This document shows, piece after piece, positions 47,210 through 60,585 of a stretch of DNA of 64,000 nt (positions are counted from its first letter, which is position 1; the number at the start of each line of letters is the position of its first letter). Below the pieces are notes generated by a model. The model made no database searches, was not told the DNA's origin, and worked only from the letters and a program-made list of their open reading frames with translations. The translations under genes were made by a program, and so were the position numbers. Where the stretch lies: the NCBI GenBank assembly GCA_021464245.1, contig JADCRB010000052.1, positions 62,001-126,000 on the forward strand, given 5' to 3'. Source of the DNA: Carallia brachiata (Eukaryota > Streptophyta > Magnoliopsida > Malpighiales > Rhizophoraceae).

Positions 47210-48595
47210 TAATTTTTCATGATCGAGGAGATGGCTTCACATCTTCCGTAAATTAGTAGAAGGAATTCACTAATTTGTATAAGAAATTCTTGATCAATAA
47301 TTAGAGAAGTATCTTAAAAAAAAAATGGCAATAGACAATATACGAAAAAAATAATAATACATAAGTATCTATTAATTTGTATTTTTCATGAGTGAGGAGA
47401 CAGCTTCATATGTCCACAAACAATATAGGAGATTTTTTTACGTTAAACAATAATTTATCCATAAACCGTAGGGGAGACTTTTAACTAAAAAAACAACCAA
47501 GACAAAAAAAAGGTCCAATTTTATTGCTAAAACAAACAAAGAATTTTTTTTTTCCATAAACTTAAATAAATTTTTATTGCTAAGCATTAATTTTTAAATA
47601 AGTTTAATTTTGCTAAAGATGTGAATTTATAAATTTCTATTTTATTTCTTCAAAAGAGACTATGGACTTAAATAAGAATCTGTAGCTAAAGAGCTAAATT
47701 TAAATATCGTGTTTTTTTTTCTTAATGCCCATTACAAAAGGCAAGGTAATTAGCGTACCTTTTTTTATATATGTAGCTAGTAATAGACCAGCGCGATATG
47801 CAGATTTAATTATATTTATTAATAAATTTATTTTATTTTATTTAAAAAAAGACATTTTGAGTATTATTTTTTAGGAATTTTAATCTTTTAAGAAAATAAA
47901 AAAAATTCTTTTTTTAAAAAAGAAAATTTTGGAAGAAGTTGTTTTTATTTTCTTCTCATTTCAGAAATTTAAACGCAATTCTTTTTTTTTTTTCCCCTTT
48001 TTAAGAAAAGATAGGTAAGTGACTTTACTTAGTTACTTAGTAGAATGATGAGGTATGCAACTAAAAACAAAAAAAAAAGGATATAAGAGTGAGGATAAAA
48101 CATAAAATACAAAATTTAGTATGGTCAAAGTATAAATTTTAGTGGAGATAATAGGTAACTTTAAGTTCTATTATGTCTATTTTTTCTTTCCAATGAGGGC
48201 AACAAATTTAATGAGGGTAAAGTACAAATTTTAGTGGGGGAAAAAAATAAATTTAAGCTTCATTATACCTATTTTTCTTGGTTTCAAGGGAGAGCAATTG
48301 CCTCTACACTCATCAATGTGGCTCTGCCACGGCCTAAAATTTAGAAATCTAATTAAAGGAAATAAAAGAGTGATAATGCAAGTAAAAGAATTTTATACTC
48401 TTATAATGTGTAAAAGAGGAGTGCATGAATATGAAATCTTAAAATCTATTGGAATTAAAACTCTAATTTTAATAGAATATTAAAAATATTGTAATTATTT
48501 AAATCCTATAATAATATGTTAGACAAATGAAGTCCGGATTTTGTTTGGTGCTGTGTCCGACACATAAAAAAAGTGTCTATTAAAATTTTTTAAAA
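47210..48595. other. AT-rich intergenic DNA
   Basis: A/T runs and short degenerate repeats are present, such as gtacaaattttagtgg twice around 48130 and 48220. No gene is recognised. Confidence 0.45.
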
Positions 48596-48599
48596 AAAA

Positions 48600-48835
48600 T
48601 ATGTCGAGAACATTTTATGTGGATTGGGAATGGCTATACTTCCTGTTCCACACTCTATGCAAATGTTTATGTGCCTTGTTCGGCGAAATAGGCTGTTTAT
48701 AAATGCCTATCGTTTTGTTTGCCATCATACTGACGATAGACTGTGTGATAGGTGCAACAAAGAATGGGAGACAGTGAAACATATTCTACAGGGATGTAAT
48801 AATCAAAGGAAAACATACATAGATACGCAGAAATA
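48600..48835 (+). pseudogene. LINE ORF2 remnant (zf-RVT region)
   Basis: A 70-codon frame from 48624 reads FINAYRFVCHHTDDRLCDRC, then EWETVKHILQGC. This matches the zinc-binding region that follows reverse transcriptase in plant LINEs (a LCDRC pair, then a late H and C). The surrounding domains are gone and the frame ends soon after. It is a relic with no mobility. Confidence 0.6.
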
Positions 48836-49139
48836 AAACGACAGAGCGAATGTATTATAATTAATTATTTTATTTTTACAACAAAACGATTCATTGTCAC
48901 GATAAAAATTAAAAGATTATTTACTTATTTTTTTAAAATAAATTAAATATTTTATTATAAAAATAAAATATTTAATTACAAGACGTCAGTGCGTATCTCA
49001 TTTTTACGCATCAGTACAGCGATACTCGCGAGCAGAATATTCAAATACATGGTGCAGCAGCAGTTGGAATTGCAGCAGAGGAACATTCTATTCAAATCAT
49101 GGATCAAGAGTGGCTGCTAGACGATAAAATGACCAAGTG

Positions 49140-50930
49140 GAATTGCTCTCCAATAAAAGGCACGCAAGCTGGCACGGACCTTGTGTGGTGGGTTTCGGTC
49201 TCCAAAGGTGCGGGAGACAGAGACTCCATTTTGTAGAAAAACATTTTCTAAGGAAATTTTTTAATTTATTCTTATTTTTAATAAATATAACTTATTTATA
49301 ATTTTATAATACACAATAAAATAAATTTATTTAAAATAATAAATAATAAAATAAATTTAAATAATATAAAATTATGTATAAATTATTTTTAAATATTAAA
49401 TAATATTAACATCCACCTTATTTTAAAATGAACAAGGCTGCCGGGTATAAGACAGACCAATTTTGTTTTTTATGGGTACAAAGTACAAACAGACCAATTT
49501 TGTTGGGCGTCGTAAAGAGCAAAAAACAAACGACATTTCTATTCGCACTTTCTGTTTAGCAATCAGAATTTCAGAAAGAACGCCCCATCTGACCCACAAG
49601 AGCCGTCCCAAACTCTCACGCGCTTTCCATTCGCACTTCCTGTTTGGTTAGCAATCATTACTTCGTACAGAACGCCCCATGCAACCCAATATGCCACAAA
49701 AGCCACACGAGCCGTCCCGCAATCTCACGCGCCCAATGCTAATTAAATATGCCATCATTGAACTCGAAAAAAGTTTGTGACCTAGAACATGAAGTTAAAG
49801 CCTAAATATTCGAAATCTTTTATACACTACTGTACTGTGCTGCTAGTGAGGCAAATTGCACAGGGCTTAAGTTTTACTGTCACTTTTGGTTGTATTTCCA
49901 TTTCTCTTATGGGATGGGAGGCCACTAAGTAAATGACAGATTTGGCCTTGTAGCAATTGTGTGCCCGTTGCATTGCAGGCTGGCAACACTACATGGCCCC
50001 AAAGGATAATTTCCCCAGTTTATGACTTTATTTGTGAGAGAAGACGGTTGCAAGGGTCTAACCAGTTCTAGGTGGGCTCTTTTTTTTGGGGGGGGGGGGA
50101 AGTATACCCATTGAATAAATAGTAGTAAAGAAACGGAATCCAAAAAAAAAATTTATATTAATATTTACGTGCTAGACATTTTTTTAGAAAAAATTTATGA
50201 AATTTGTACAATTTCTCCACCCAATACCGTTAGGTATTTTCCTGGTTCACTGGTGCATTATGGGCGCAAAATGACTGAAAAGAGCGGGAGGCGTGTAAGG
50301 AAGCGAAAATTGAATCTGAGTGAACCAACTCCTTTTTGGCATAAAATAATCCAAAAAAGAAAAATCCGTTTCAGGTTTTTGCAGGCATGCATTGATCCAC
50401 TCCCAAAACCAAATGGGTAGGAAAAGACGCTGACCTGACCTGATTCACTCAGGCCGTAGCCTACCCACGCAACTGGCCGCCAAATTCAATGAGATGAACA
50501 TATGAATTTTTTTGGCCAGCCACTTTTGTTTTTTTTTTTTTTTTTCAAAGTTGCCTGTGCGCCTAAATTTTTCATGCAGATATATTTTTTTTTTGACATC
50601 CCGAATTAATTACTCAATTATTAAAGAAAATAATAACAATGAAAAAAACTCCTCAAATAATGGGAAGAATAATAAAGTCAAAATTAGATATTGCTAATTT
50701 TATTCACTGATATTTAAGAAAGCAAATGAATTAGTTTAAAATTATGAGTGACCAATTAAGTTTTGTGCATCATATAAGGTAGTATTCTGAATAATGATCT
50801 AACATATATGCCTTACATTCGATGAGGCTTCGAATCTCCCCTCTAATGTTTGCTCCTGATCAATGTTGTGAAGTAGCCTCGCTCCTTAGTGGGTTTAAAG
50901 CTTTGATTTAAATGCAGAGTTGGTTTTCAC
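49140..50930. repeat. Diverged segmental duplicate of 57725-59870 (direct), copy 1
   Basis: Shared blocks occur in the same order, for example AGGCTGCCGGGTATAAGACA, GGCAAATTGCACAGGGCTTA and GGCTGGCAACACTACATGGC (one-base variant in copy 2), with gaps and substitutions between. Both copies hold an internal near-repeat of about 100 bases (TAGCAATCATTACTT through CTCACGCGC) and a G run after AGGTGGGCTC. No gene is recognised in it. In the other copy the same block lies just upstream of the UBC gene. Confidence 0.85.
50088..50099. repeat. Run of 12 G
   Basis: The paralogous position in the second duplicate (58642-58657) has 16 G. Confidence 0.85.
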
Positions 50931-53900
50931 AACCTCATGTATATAGGCATCAAAGCACCACTAATGGAATTCTGGGAGATAAATATAACAATATAGAAAA
51001 TGTCTAAAGTAGTATCTTGATTAATGGATTAATATTTACCAACTATGTTGGGAACGCCACCACGCTCTTACTACGATGTAACCATTGCATTTAAAGGTGA
51101 TCCTAGTTTTGAATATTAAAAACCGTTACATTGGACATGTGGCATGATTTCATGGTGGCATGTGATCATACTAAGAAATATGAGGACAACAACGTTTTAA
51201 GAAAAATAACTGTACCCAGAAGGATTAAGTTATGAGGATCGATGGGCAACAAGTTATCAACCTAAGGCAAAACTTATAGTGTGCATACGAAAATTGAGAC
51301 AGGAGAATCATCACTTTGAAAAGTGTTTACTGAAAAGTGTTTGCGCCATGATAAGATCAACAATTGCATCATGCATGCAAATAAATAATATAAATAAATA
51401 ATATATCAAACAAGACCTTTCCTTGGCTCAAAAAATACGTTTAGTATCTCCATCCTTTTATTTATGAACTATAGAATTACAAAATTCAAATAGAATTATA
51501 AATTGCAAACAAATAACATGGGGTTTTTTTTTTTTTATGTACGGAGATTTTTAATTTAACTCATTTTTAAGTGAGTATAACTTTTTTATAATTTTACACC
51601 ACAAAATATGTAGGATCTATTTGAATAAAAAAATTAAAAATAATGTTTGAATAGTATTATATAATAGATTAGTTTTAGCCAAAAAAAAAAAAAAAAGAGT
51701 AAAATCAATAATCACCTTTTTTTTTAATTATCAATTGCCATTAGTTCACTAGTTATAAAGAAAATTTTTGTAACTTATCCTTGGGTAAAAGCTAGGAGAC
51801 AATTAATATATCTAGTTATCTAACAAATAAATGCTTTCATCCAATACATCGGATATGCAAAATACTACACGAGTGTAGATGCCTATTCATGCACTGAGCA
51901 ACACAAACATTCCGTTTTCCTTATTTTGCCATCTATTTCTACTAGACACCACACGCGATAGAAATCCATGCACGGAGAAGTCAAATCCTTTCTTAATCTT
52001 CCTCTATATAACCATACATTTTTGAATACCAACAGCCAATTTAAATCATTTCTAGAAAAAATAGTGGAGGGATGCATCTGCACACAGTAATTTATATGAA
52101 AAGAAACATAAAAATTGTGGCATTCAATTGTAGAGATGTAGCATAATGCGGTACAGATATTAACTTAATATTGATTACCTTAGGAGGTGCCACTGGATCT
52201 TCTTTTAGCAAATCAATTCCAAGTTGAACGCCCAAAATCTATGCCACTGATATTTTCTTTTGAAAACCATCAGATTCAATCTCTTGCTCTTGCAGACATA
52301 ATAAAAACAAAAAACAAATCTATATTAATCTAATCTACCATATATTGTACAACGTAGAATCCAAAATTATCCTTAAGATTGCTGGAAAATAATCAATAAA
52401 GCACAAGTAATAGAAATTTAAATAAATTAAGAATTAGAATCATAGGAAAAATAATCTACAAAATTGTATATTGTAGCAACAAATAAACTAATAAAAACGA
52501 TGTCATGTCTAAAATGTACATGACACTATTTTAAGAATAGTTTCTACTCTCGTAAATAAGTAGTCCCAGTAAACTAATTTATAGCGGCTATCCTCCTACG
52601 AGACATCTCTTCCCATTAACATGCATTTCAATAGTGAGGTCAGAATAGCTTATCATTGGATTAACCTACCATCACAAGTCTTCTTCAAATAGAGTATAGG
52701 AGATAGCTCACAAAGACTTGTCATAGTTCATCACTTGTAACATGAAAGAGTAGTGTTTATAAAGTGTGTCTAGCCTTTTAAAATACAATAATTTACAACA
52801 ATCTGCTCTATGAGTCTGGATTGCAACCCATTTAGTTTTCTTTCAAATGTTTTTTCTTCTCCGACTTGATTTTGCCGTCTCCAACAAAAATCTCAACGTT
52901 GTTGGTCCAAAGACAAGTACGAAAGGGGGGAAATGATTGCAAATTTTGATTTTTATTCCATCGAAGACTAGAACTAGAAGCCAAAGGGCTATCAGAATAT
53001 AATATCAAGCAAAGGAGATTAACTTTGCATTAGGTTCATTTGAGTTGCAACATAGTATGCAAGAAATTTTCGATATCAATGGGCTGATCCTAACGTTAGT
53101 TTTAAAACTAAACGTTTCAATTCGAGCCACAGTAATAACCAATTAATAAAAAATAAGGAATTTTCGATATACAACGAATAAATGGGAAAGGAAAACTAAT
53201 AGGGACTCCGTTTCCCTCTTTCTTTCTTTGACGACAAGTCCACCAAACCGTAACCATGCCCTTATAGATCTGAGCGACGACTTGTAGATGAATGAACGTA
53301 GAGTTGTTCGGTGAAACCACCAAATTAATGAAAACTGACACAAAACTATATATATATATATATAACGTGGATGTTGCCTTCGCGCTATCGTGCCCACTTA
53401 TATTTGGACACATTTTTTGTCCAAATTAAATCTTTTAACGGCAAAAACGTCTTCAAAAAGAGTACTACAAAGTTGAACTTTATCAATTAGTTTGCTCATT
53501 AGCATGCTTGTAGACAACATGTAAGCATTTGAAGATAACAATTACGGGAATGGAGCACAAGAAGCTAAAAGCTTTAATGTGTAATTATAAATATATAATG
53601 TACAATTTAAAAACGAATCTACCGAGTTTACTCTAATGAACCACTAAACGATTTTACTATAAACGAATTTTTCACGAGCCTCAATGCAAGAAGCTTGTCA
53701 TTTGTTCAAACTTTATTCATTTATTAAAATGAATTTTGAAATTAAGTTTGAGGACCGACAAAATTAACGAGTTCAAACAAGCTCTTAAAACAAGTTTGTT
53801 ACTGTTCGACTTTAATTTATTTCTTAAACAAATTTTAAAATTAAATTTGAATATCGTTTGTGTTGGTGAATGGACGAGTTCAAGCAATTTGTATTGAGTC

Positions 53901-54490
53901 AAGCTACCAATTCTTTTGCAAACATGTTTACAACCCTATCAACTACACACCTCAAAAATCAAGTTACCTCACCCTTCGGAACGTTTAGGCTTTACCCTTG
54001 GCTGGAAAGCATAGACACGGGTCCTTGAATGAGTATGTTAGGTCAGACACGCACTCGATAAGTGTCTAAAATAGTAAAAAAATGTACATGAAAAAACAAA
54101 AAGAAAAGAAAAAGACACTTGTTAACAGGAGTCAAGGTGTGTTGGACATGCTTAAAACATTTCTTGGGTTGAACCCCCCTAAGAACATCTTTAGAGAAAT
54201 CTAAGTGAATACAACTTTATTGGGACACGTATAGGTATGTAATGCTGTGAACTGTTAAATGATTATATTCAGAAAATGGCCCATTAACAGTGACCTGGTG
54301 TCCATAAAACTATGGGTTGCAGACAAACGTGAAGCAAGTATTTGACACCAAACAGGTAGCCACACATGCAAAGCAGTCCTAAACCTTTAATTTTTCCATA
54401 ACCGTTCTGTTTTTTGCCAAGGGGTCTCATTTTCCCAGAGCTGATATCATGTACAGATTCAGAAAAGAGAAAGTGCAAGCTTAAAGGCAA
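50931..54490. other. Intergenic DNA, no gene recognised
   Basis: The region has mixed composition with long A and T runs and no family-like ORF on either strand. An AT microsatellite lies near 53347-53363. Several stretches (about 52130-52300, 52560-53000) are less AT-rich and could be old transposon debris, but no domain or terminal repeat could be supported. Confidence 0.4.
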
Positions 54491-54497
54491 TTAAGCA

Positions 54498-57400
54498 TCA
54501 ATTAAGCATCAGCTTTGCCAGTTCATCATTTGGGGCAGATTCATCTTCACTCAGTTCTTCATCGCTGGATATTTCTCCGTGTTCTTCCACTTTGGCCCCA
54601 GTGTCCTCCGGCTTTGCATAATTCTCACGGTATTCTGGATATGAAACAGTTTTCAGCAATAGTGAGTAAGGGTGGCATAAAGAAAGCTAAATGGCAAGGA
54701 AGATTTTGTAGGAAAATGCTTGTTAGCGATATCTTCCGCAGTGTACATGGAATAAAGAGACAGTGAGGAGATCAACAACAATGTTGTTCCACACAAGCTA
54801 TCTTATTTATGTTGAACTTCTGAACACCACTCTTCATCATATGAAGCCTAATAAAAATGCCTGATTTTTTTATTCTGTTCATGAATACCCTGCTGCTTTT
54901 AGTTATATTGTTTGACTTCTAACTTCTTAGGGATCATACAGGTCATAGATTGCCACCTAAAGCAGTACTACGGTTCATTCGAGCCTTAATCTGTTGTTCT
55001 GATTGTCCAATTTGAGTTCGTTGAAAGGCAATACGTCATAATAAACTTCAAAGTATATGCACTATTGGAAGGAAAAATCCTCATGTAAGTAGGTATGCAT
55101 TTAAGAAAAAAAAAAAAAGCAGCAAGGATCTATAAGCTTTGCTTTGGAGAACACTGAAAAATGGTTTAAGCCCTCCATAGCTAGATGCAATCATAGAATA
55201 AAAGGCATTCCAATGTACAAGGCTCTCATATTGTGAGGTTTGAGTAAAGGACTGGTGTAGGTAGACTTAACCTTGTTTTGACAAAAATATTGTTTCCATA
55301 ACTTAAACTTATGACATTCAAATCACAATGTTAGTTGCCTTACTATTACACCAAGGCCCGCCAATCTGACGCAATCATGAACCAAATTGCACCTTCTCTT
55401 AACAAGTCTTTCTTTGGAAAGTGTAAACTAATTTCAATATTAACAGTAGACTCCAAGTGCACCAAAATTTCACTTCACTGAGCAAATATTGTCACTATCC
55501 CAACACCATATACTGTAGGTACATCCAATCATAAAACTTGAATGCCTATGCATGGAAGTTAAGGTACAGGGGAAGGTCCCTAAGTAGTAAAACTTTCCAT
55601 TTGATCTGAAGCGTTAATGATGGCCATTCTAAAATGGCGCACTTATAATCAATAGCTTAATGGAAATAAATCATGTTCCAGAAACAAAAGAACATGATAG
55701 CATCGAAGACTAGCTAACAACTTTAGACAATGAATAGGCCATAAATATCGTACTCGAACAGGACAAGAAAAATTGACACGCCATTTTGATCCCCAAGCAA
55801 CTTCAAACATGTAGGTGCAAAGCCAAGGTGATCAAATAGCTCTCGAAACAGGGAAGTTGAAACATTTATACTTTCACTGGAATTGGAAAAAGCAGCCATA
55901 GGCGATTGCAAGTAATTTGCGACCCAAGCATTGCAAAACTTTTGTCTTCGTATTTGAAATGTGGGTTACATGTAGAGAGAAGAATAGCTTTGACTACTTG
56001 ATTGAAATAAAGGTTGAAACTACAGGGTTTCTTCAAGAGACAGACTAAGTATTCCATTAAGCAAAAATAAAGCAGGGCTAGCATTGTACTATAGATTAGT
56101 TTCCATGTCTGGTGATCTTGTTTGACGATGGAAAACTGTCAGGAAAATTATTTTGTTGAACTTAGAATTAATTAATGTTAGAAAGGCAACAAGTAATTCA
56201 GGTATCACAACTAAATGAGGTATCTAAACTTTATTCCAGAATGGTAAACTGAAGCAATATGAAGCATCATACCTTTCACTTTTTCATATGCAGTACGGTC
56301 ACTTATCATTAGAGAAGCAGCTTCTGCATTCAAAGGATCCGATGGGTTGGGGTACAAAAGAAGCTGAGGGAGAAACACTTCAAATACATTGACCAGATCT
56401 GCAGAAGAATTTATGTTAACAGGAAAAAATGGCTCTTTGGCAAAAGAAGCAGTAAAAAACAACAAACAAGAAAAATCTAATTAGAATCTCCACGTCTAGC
56501 ATATTAAAAGGAAAACAATGCGTTTGGTTTACCGAACATAGGGCTCCATGTTTCACTGATAACATCTAAACAAACTGAACCAGACCTGAAACTCGAACAA
56601 CATCACTTGTTAAATCTTTTTAGCTATATGCTGCGCTAGAGAGATGCATGCCAAAGTTATAAGGAAAATAGAAAATGTAAAGTAAGTGAATTTTGACATC
56701 AAGAAGCTCACACTTCATCAATATTCGGGTGGTAAATCTTGTTGACGAAGCCAATAGATGGAGATTTGTAAGGATAATCATCAGGCAGTGTCACCCTTAT
56801 CTTCCACACCCCTCCCTCGTAAGGACCTGTCATATTCCAAACAAGAGAAAAGCCAAGATAAAGAAAATAAACACATGCCCTCCCGCAATTAAAACTTGCC
56901 AGGAGCAATCTTCCAGTGAACTTCATCCTCAGTGGCAAAAATCAGTGAAGAACAAAGTTGCAGGCAATAGAGGAACCAAAAAATGAGAAGAACAGAACTC
57001 TCCAAAACCACAATCCACTTTCCACTACAAGCTAAAGCATGCATGTCTGTGAATCCACACATAGGGTGGAAATCGATTAATTACAAGGCTCAGTAACAAA
57101 ACGATCCCATAGTTCAATTAATAAACTAAGGTTTCAAGCACAAATCCAGAACCCATAGTTCATATACAAGGTCAACAAGGTGCCATATGCGATCAACTCA
57201 AAAGTTAAAAAGAACTCAGAATGCAAACATCAAGGAAAATCCAATTATCAACTTGAAGAACACAAACAGATCTCGAAAAAGAGACAAAACAAGAGATGAG
57301 TATCAAAGATTTTACTGTCTTTTGGTCCGCTGAATTGCACATAGAATTCTTTCGAGGAATCATCTTCCATCTCCACCTTGTGATCACTCATCAGCCTAAT

Positions 57401-57577
57401 AATAGTTCACAAAAATCAAAACAATCCTAAGTTATCAAAAATACATTTGAACAACAGGAATCAAAAAGGCAAAAAAAAAAAATAATAAACACAGAAAAAT
57501 TTCCAGAAACAAAAACATTACAGGTTCGTGATGTCCGTATCTTTGCGTTTGCTTAAGGAGGACATTCCTTTTTCCAT
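54498..57577 (-). CDS. Ubiquitin-conjugating enzyme E2, UBE2H type (plant UBC4/5/6 group)
   Basis: Six exons, 57577-57532, 57395-57316, 56826-56712, 56585-56533, 56398-56273 and 54634-54498, have GT/AG borders and join in frame to an intact 188-residue protein, or 184 residues from the second ATG at 57565 (MSSLSKRK, the usual family start). The first ATG (MEKG) has the better context. E2 enzymes accept activated ubiquitin on a cysteine and pass it to substrates with an E3. The UBC fold is complete: [26 protein letters not shown], then [17 protein letters not shown] with the catalytic cysteine (about residue 85 of the shorter form). A long helix ([20 protein letters not shown]) follows. The acidic, serine-rich tail ([15 protein letters not shown]) is typical of UBE2H. 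The last intron is 1.6 kb. No frame damage is seen, so the gene looks functional in the ubiquitin-proteasome pathway. Confidence 0.95.
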
Positions 57578-57724
57578 TTTTTTTTTCCGTAGGATTTTGC
57601 GATTTTTCTTCCTTTTCCTCTCCTCCCTCCTGGCTTATAGACGTCTTCCTCGATCAAGCTGGAACTGGACTTCAGGAGTGCAATTAAGTTGAGCATGACC
57701 GATGCTAGTCGCCCAATAGAGAAA
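57578..57724 (-). promoter_or_regulatory. UBC gene 5' leader
   Basis: A pyrimidine/purine-rich leader directly precedes the ATG (on the minus strand, GAGGAAGACGTCTATAAGCC, then GGAAAAGGAAGAAAAATCGC). CTATAAG near 57638 could be a weak TATA element. The duplicated block starts just upstream, so the promoter's outer part lies within a segmental duplicate. Confidence 0.35.
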
Positions 57725-59870
57725 TAAAAAAAAATTTAAAAGGCACGCATCTGGCGCGGTCCTTGACGTGTGGTGGGTCGGTCTCCTAATGCGCGGGAGA
57801 CAGACACTCCCTTTTGTTGAAAAACATTTCCTATATCTTATTTATATTTTTTTAATAAATATAACTTATTCTACTTTTATTATATATAGGAGATATACTT
57901 AAAATAATAAATAATAAAATAAAATTATATATAAATTTTCTTAAAAATTAAATAAAATTAACAACTATTTTTATTATTTTAAAATAGACAAGGCTGCCGG
58001 GTATAAGACAGACCAATTTTGTTTTTTATTGGTGCAAACAGACCAATTTTGTTGGGCGTCGTAAGGAGCAAACAAAAAAGGACATTTCTATTCGCAAACT
58101 GTCTGTTTAGCAATCATTACTTCAGAAAGAACGCCCCCATCTGACCCACAAGCCACACGCCGTCCCAATATCTCACGCGCTTTCTATTGGGACTTTCTGT
58201 TTATTTAGCAATCATTACTTCATAACGAACGTCGCATGCAATCTGACCCACAAGCCACGCGAGCCGTCCCGCAGTCTCACGCGCCCAATGCTAATTAAAT
58301 ATGGCATCATTGAACTGGAAAAAAGTTTGGGACCTAAAGCATGAAATTAAAGCCTAACTATTCGAAATTTTTAATTCACTACTGTGGTGTACTGATAGTG
58401 AGGCAAATTGCACAGGGCTTAAGACTGTCACTTTTGGTTGTATTTTCATTTCTCTTAAGGGATGGGAGGCCGCTGAGTAAATGATAGATTTCTCCTTGTA
58501 GCAATTGTGTGCCTGTTGCATTGCAGGCTGGCAACACTGCACGGCCCCAAAGGATAATTCTCCCCGTTTTATGACTTCATTTGTGAGAAACGAAGGTTGC
58601 AAGGGTCTAACTAGGTCTAGGTGGGCTCACTTTTTTTTTTTGGGGGGGGGGGGGGGGCAAATCATACCCATTGAATAAATAGTAGAAAAGAAACAGAATC
58701 GAAAAAAAAAAAAATACATTAATATTGACGCAATAGACATTTTTTGAAAAAAAAATTTGTGGAATTTGTACAATTTCTCCACCCAATACCATGAGGTATT
58801 TTGCTAGTCCACTGGCTGCAATATTATGCACGCAAAATGACTGAAAAGATGGGGCGCGCGTAGGGAGACCAATTCCTTTTTGGCATAAAATAATAAAAAA
58901 ATCCCTTTTAAATTTTAGCAGGCATGCATTGATCCACTCCCAAATCTCTTAATGCTAAGTTTGGCATACAAAGAAAAATAAAGAAAAAATAAAAATATAA
59001 TTATTATTTTTTTTATTATTTTATTTTTTATATAATTTTAAATAATTTTATTTTTTCTTCTTTTTTTTACACATTACTATTTATATTTTCTTTTATTATA
59101 TTTTTTTCTCTCATTTTTTTCTATCACTCTGAATAACTTTATTCTCTTTTTATTTTTTCTCTTATAAATTACTATTTATTTTTTTCACTTATTTTTTTCT
59201 TTCAATTTTCTCTATCACTCTAAATAATTTTATTTTTTCCTCACTTTTCTTCTCTTTCTCCTTCTTTCCCTTTCTTTCCTCTCATTTTTTCGCACTCCAA
59301 ACTAACTCTTAAATAAAAAGAGACGAAAAAGGTGTAAAAAAAAAAAAAGTGATGGAAAAGACGCTTACTTGACCTGACCCACACAGGCCATGGACTACAC
59401 ACGCAACTAGCCACCAAATTTGATCGGAAGAATTTATGAATTCTTTTGGCCAGCCTCTTTTGTTTTTTTTTTCAATAAGGTTGTCTATGCATCAAAATTT
59501 TCCATTCAGTTATTTATTTATTTATTAACATCTCCACGCAGTTATTCAATTGTTTGAGAAAACATCAACACTAAAAAGAAAAACTCCTCAAATAATAAGA
59601 AGAACAATAAAATCAAAGTTAGAGATTGCTAATTTTATTACCTGTATTTGAGAAAGCAAATGAATTGGTTCAAATTTATGAGTGAACAATTAAGCTTTGT
59701 ACATTACTCAAGTTGGTAGTTTAAATAATAATTTAACGTATATTTTTTGATATTAATAAAGATTCGAATCTCTACTTTAGTGTTTCCTCTTTAGCTAATA
59801 TTGCAAGCTGTCCTTACTCCTCAATGGACTTAAAGTTTTGGTCTAAATGCAGGGTGGTTTTCACTAAATA
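57725..59870. repeat. Diverged segmental duplicate of 49140-50930 (direct), copy 2
   Basis: It is collinear with copy 1 from AAAGGCACGC (about 57740) to GTGGTTTTCACTAAATAG at about 59865. It contains one extra segment of about 350 bases (58953-59305) that copy 1 lacks. It lies immediately upstream of the minus-strand UBC gene and carries no gene of its own that I can recognise. Confidence 0.85.
58953..59305. mobile_element. MITE-like insertion specific to one segmental duplicate
   Basis: The paralogous stretch at about 50400 lacks this segment. The 7-base repeat CTCTTAA flanks it (58946-58952, 59306-59312). Its ends are loosely inverted (CTAAGTTTGGCATACAAAG against GTTAGTTTGGAGTGCGAAA read from the right). 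The interior is T-rich with repeated TTTTCTCTC-type motifs and no ORF. Confidence 0.65.
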
Positions 59871-60215
59871 GATTAATGTATTTTAAAAAATTATTATATT
59901 ATTGTTATTATTTTATTAAAAGACTCATTAAATTATAAATTATATAATAGAGTAATTTTTTTCTAGTAAATCTCACCCTTCATTTTCTAATATTTGAACT
60001 TAAGGATAGAAATTTGAGTTATCACCACCACTGAGAGTTCCTTAAGATATAATATTATTATTTGTTTAGGTTATTGGTCACACAATAAAAAAAATAAAAA
60101 AAAAGAGAGAAATCACTATACTTGAAATAATTATTCCTATAATAAAATTATAAGTTTGAACTTATATGAGATTTTAATAAAATAATATTATTTTTGTATG
60201 CTGTTAACGAAAAAG

Positions 60216-60585
60216 GGTTAATATATATAAAATATCACCAATTTCATATAAAATAATAAATCTAATACAAATTTTAAAAAATAATAGTTTATCTTTCTCT
60301 TAATTTTTTTATAATAAATGTAGCATGTAATAATTTCATATAAACAGAATCTGTCAATTTTGATAATAAATTTATAAGACTATATTTATTTTGATGATAT
60401 AATAATCATATATATTAATATCTAGCGATATGTATGATTATTACATTATTAAAACAGATAAATTTTGTTCAAAAAAATTTCGCAATATGTTTTTTTTTTG
60501 TTAAAGAAGAGTAAATAGTTATTTTTTTAAATTAATATTAAATTTATTATTTTATATAAAATTAGTGATATTTTTTATATTAATC
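60216..60585. mobile_element. MITE, family A, copy 3
   Basis: The left end GGTTAATATATATAAAATAT and the reverse complement of the right end, GATTAATATAAAAAATATCA, match. The inner arms share AAATAATAAATTTAATATTA-type sequence with the copy at 6146-6503. The interior carries ATTATTACATTATTAAAAC, parallel to copy 1. Confidence 0.75.

Noticed and set aside
56885..56945. Cryptic exon-like stretch (reads [10 protein letters not shown]) in the second intron of the UBC gene
   Set aside because: The flanking exons join in phase without it and it matches nothing in the E2 family.
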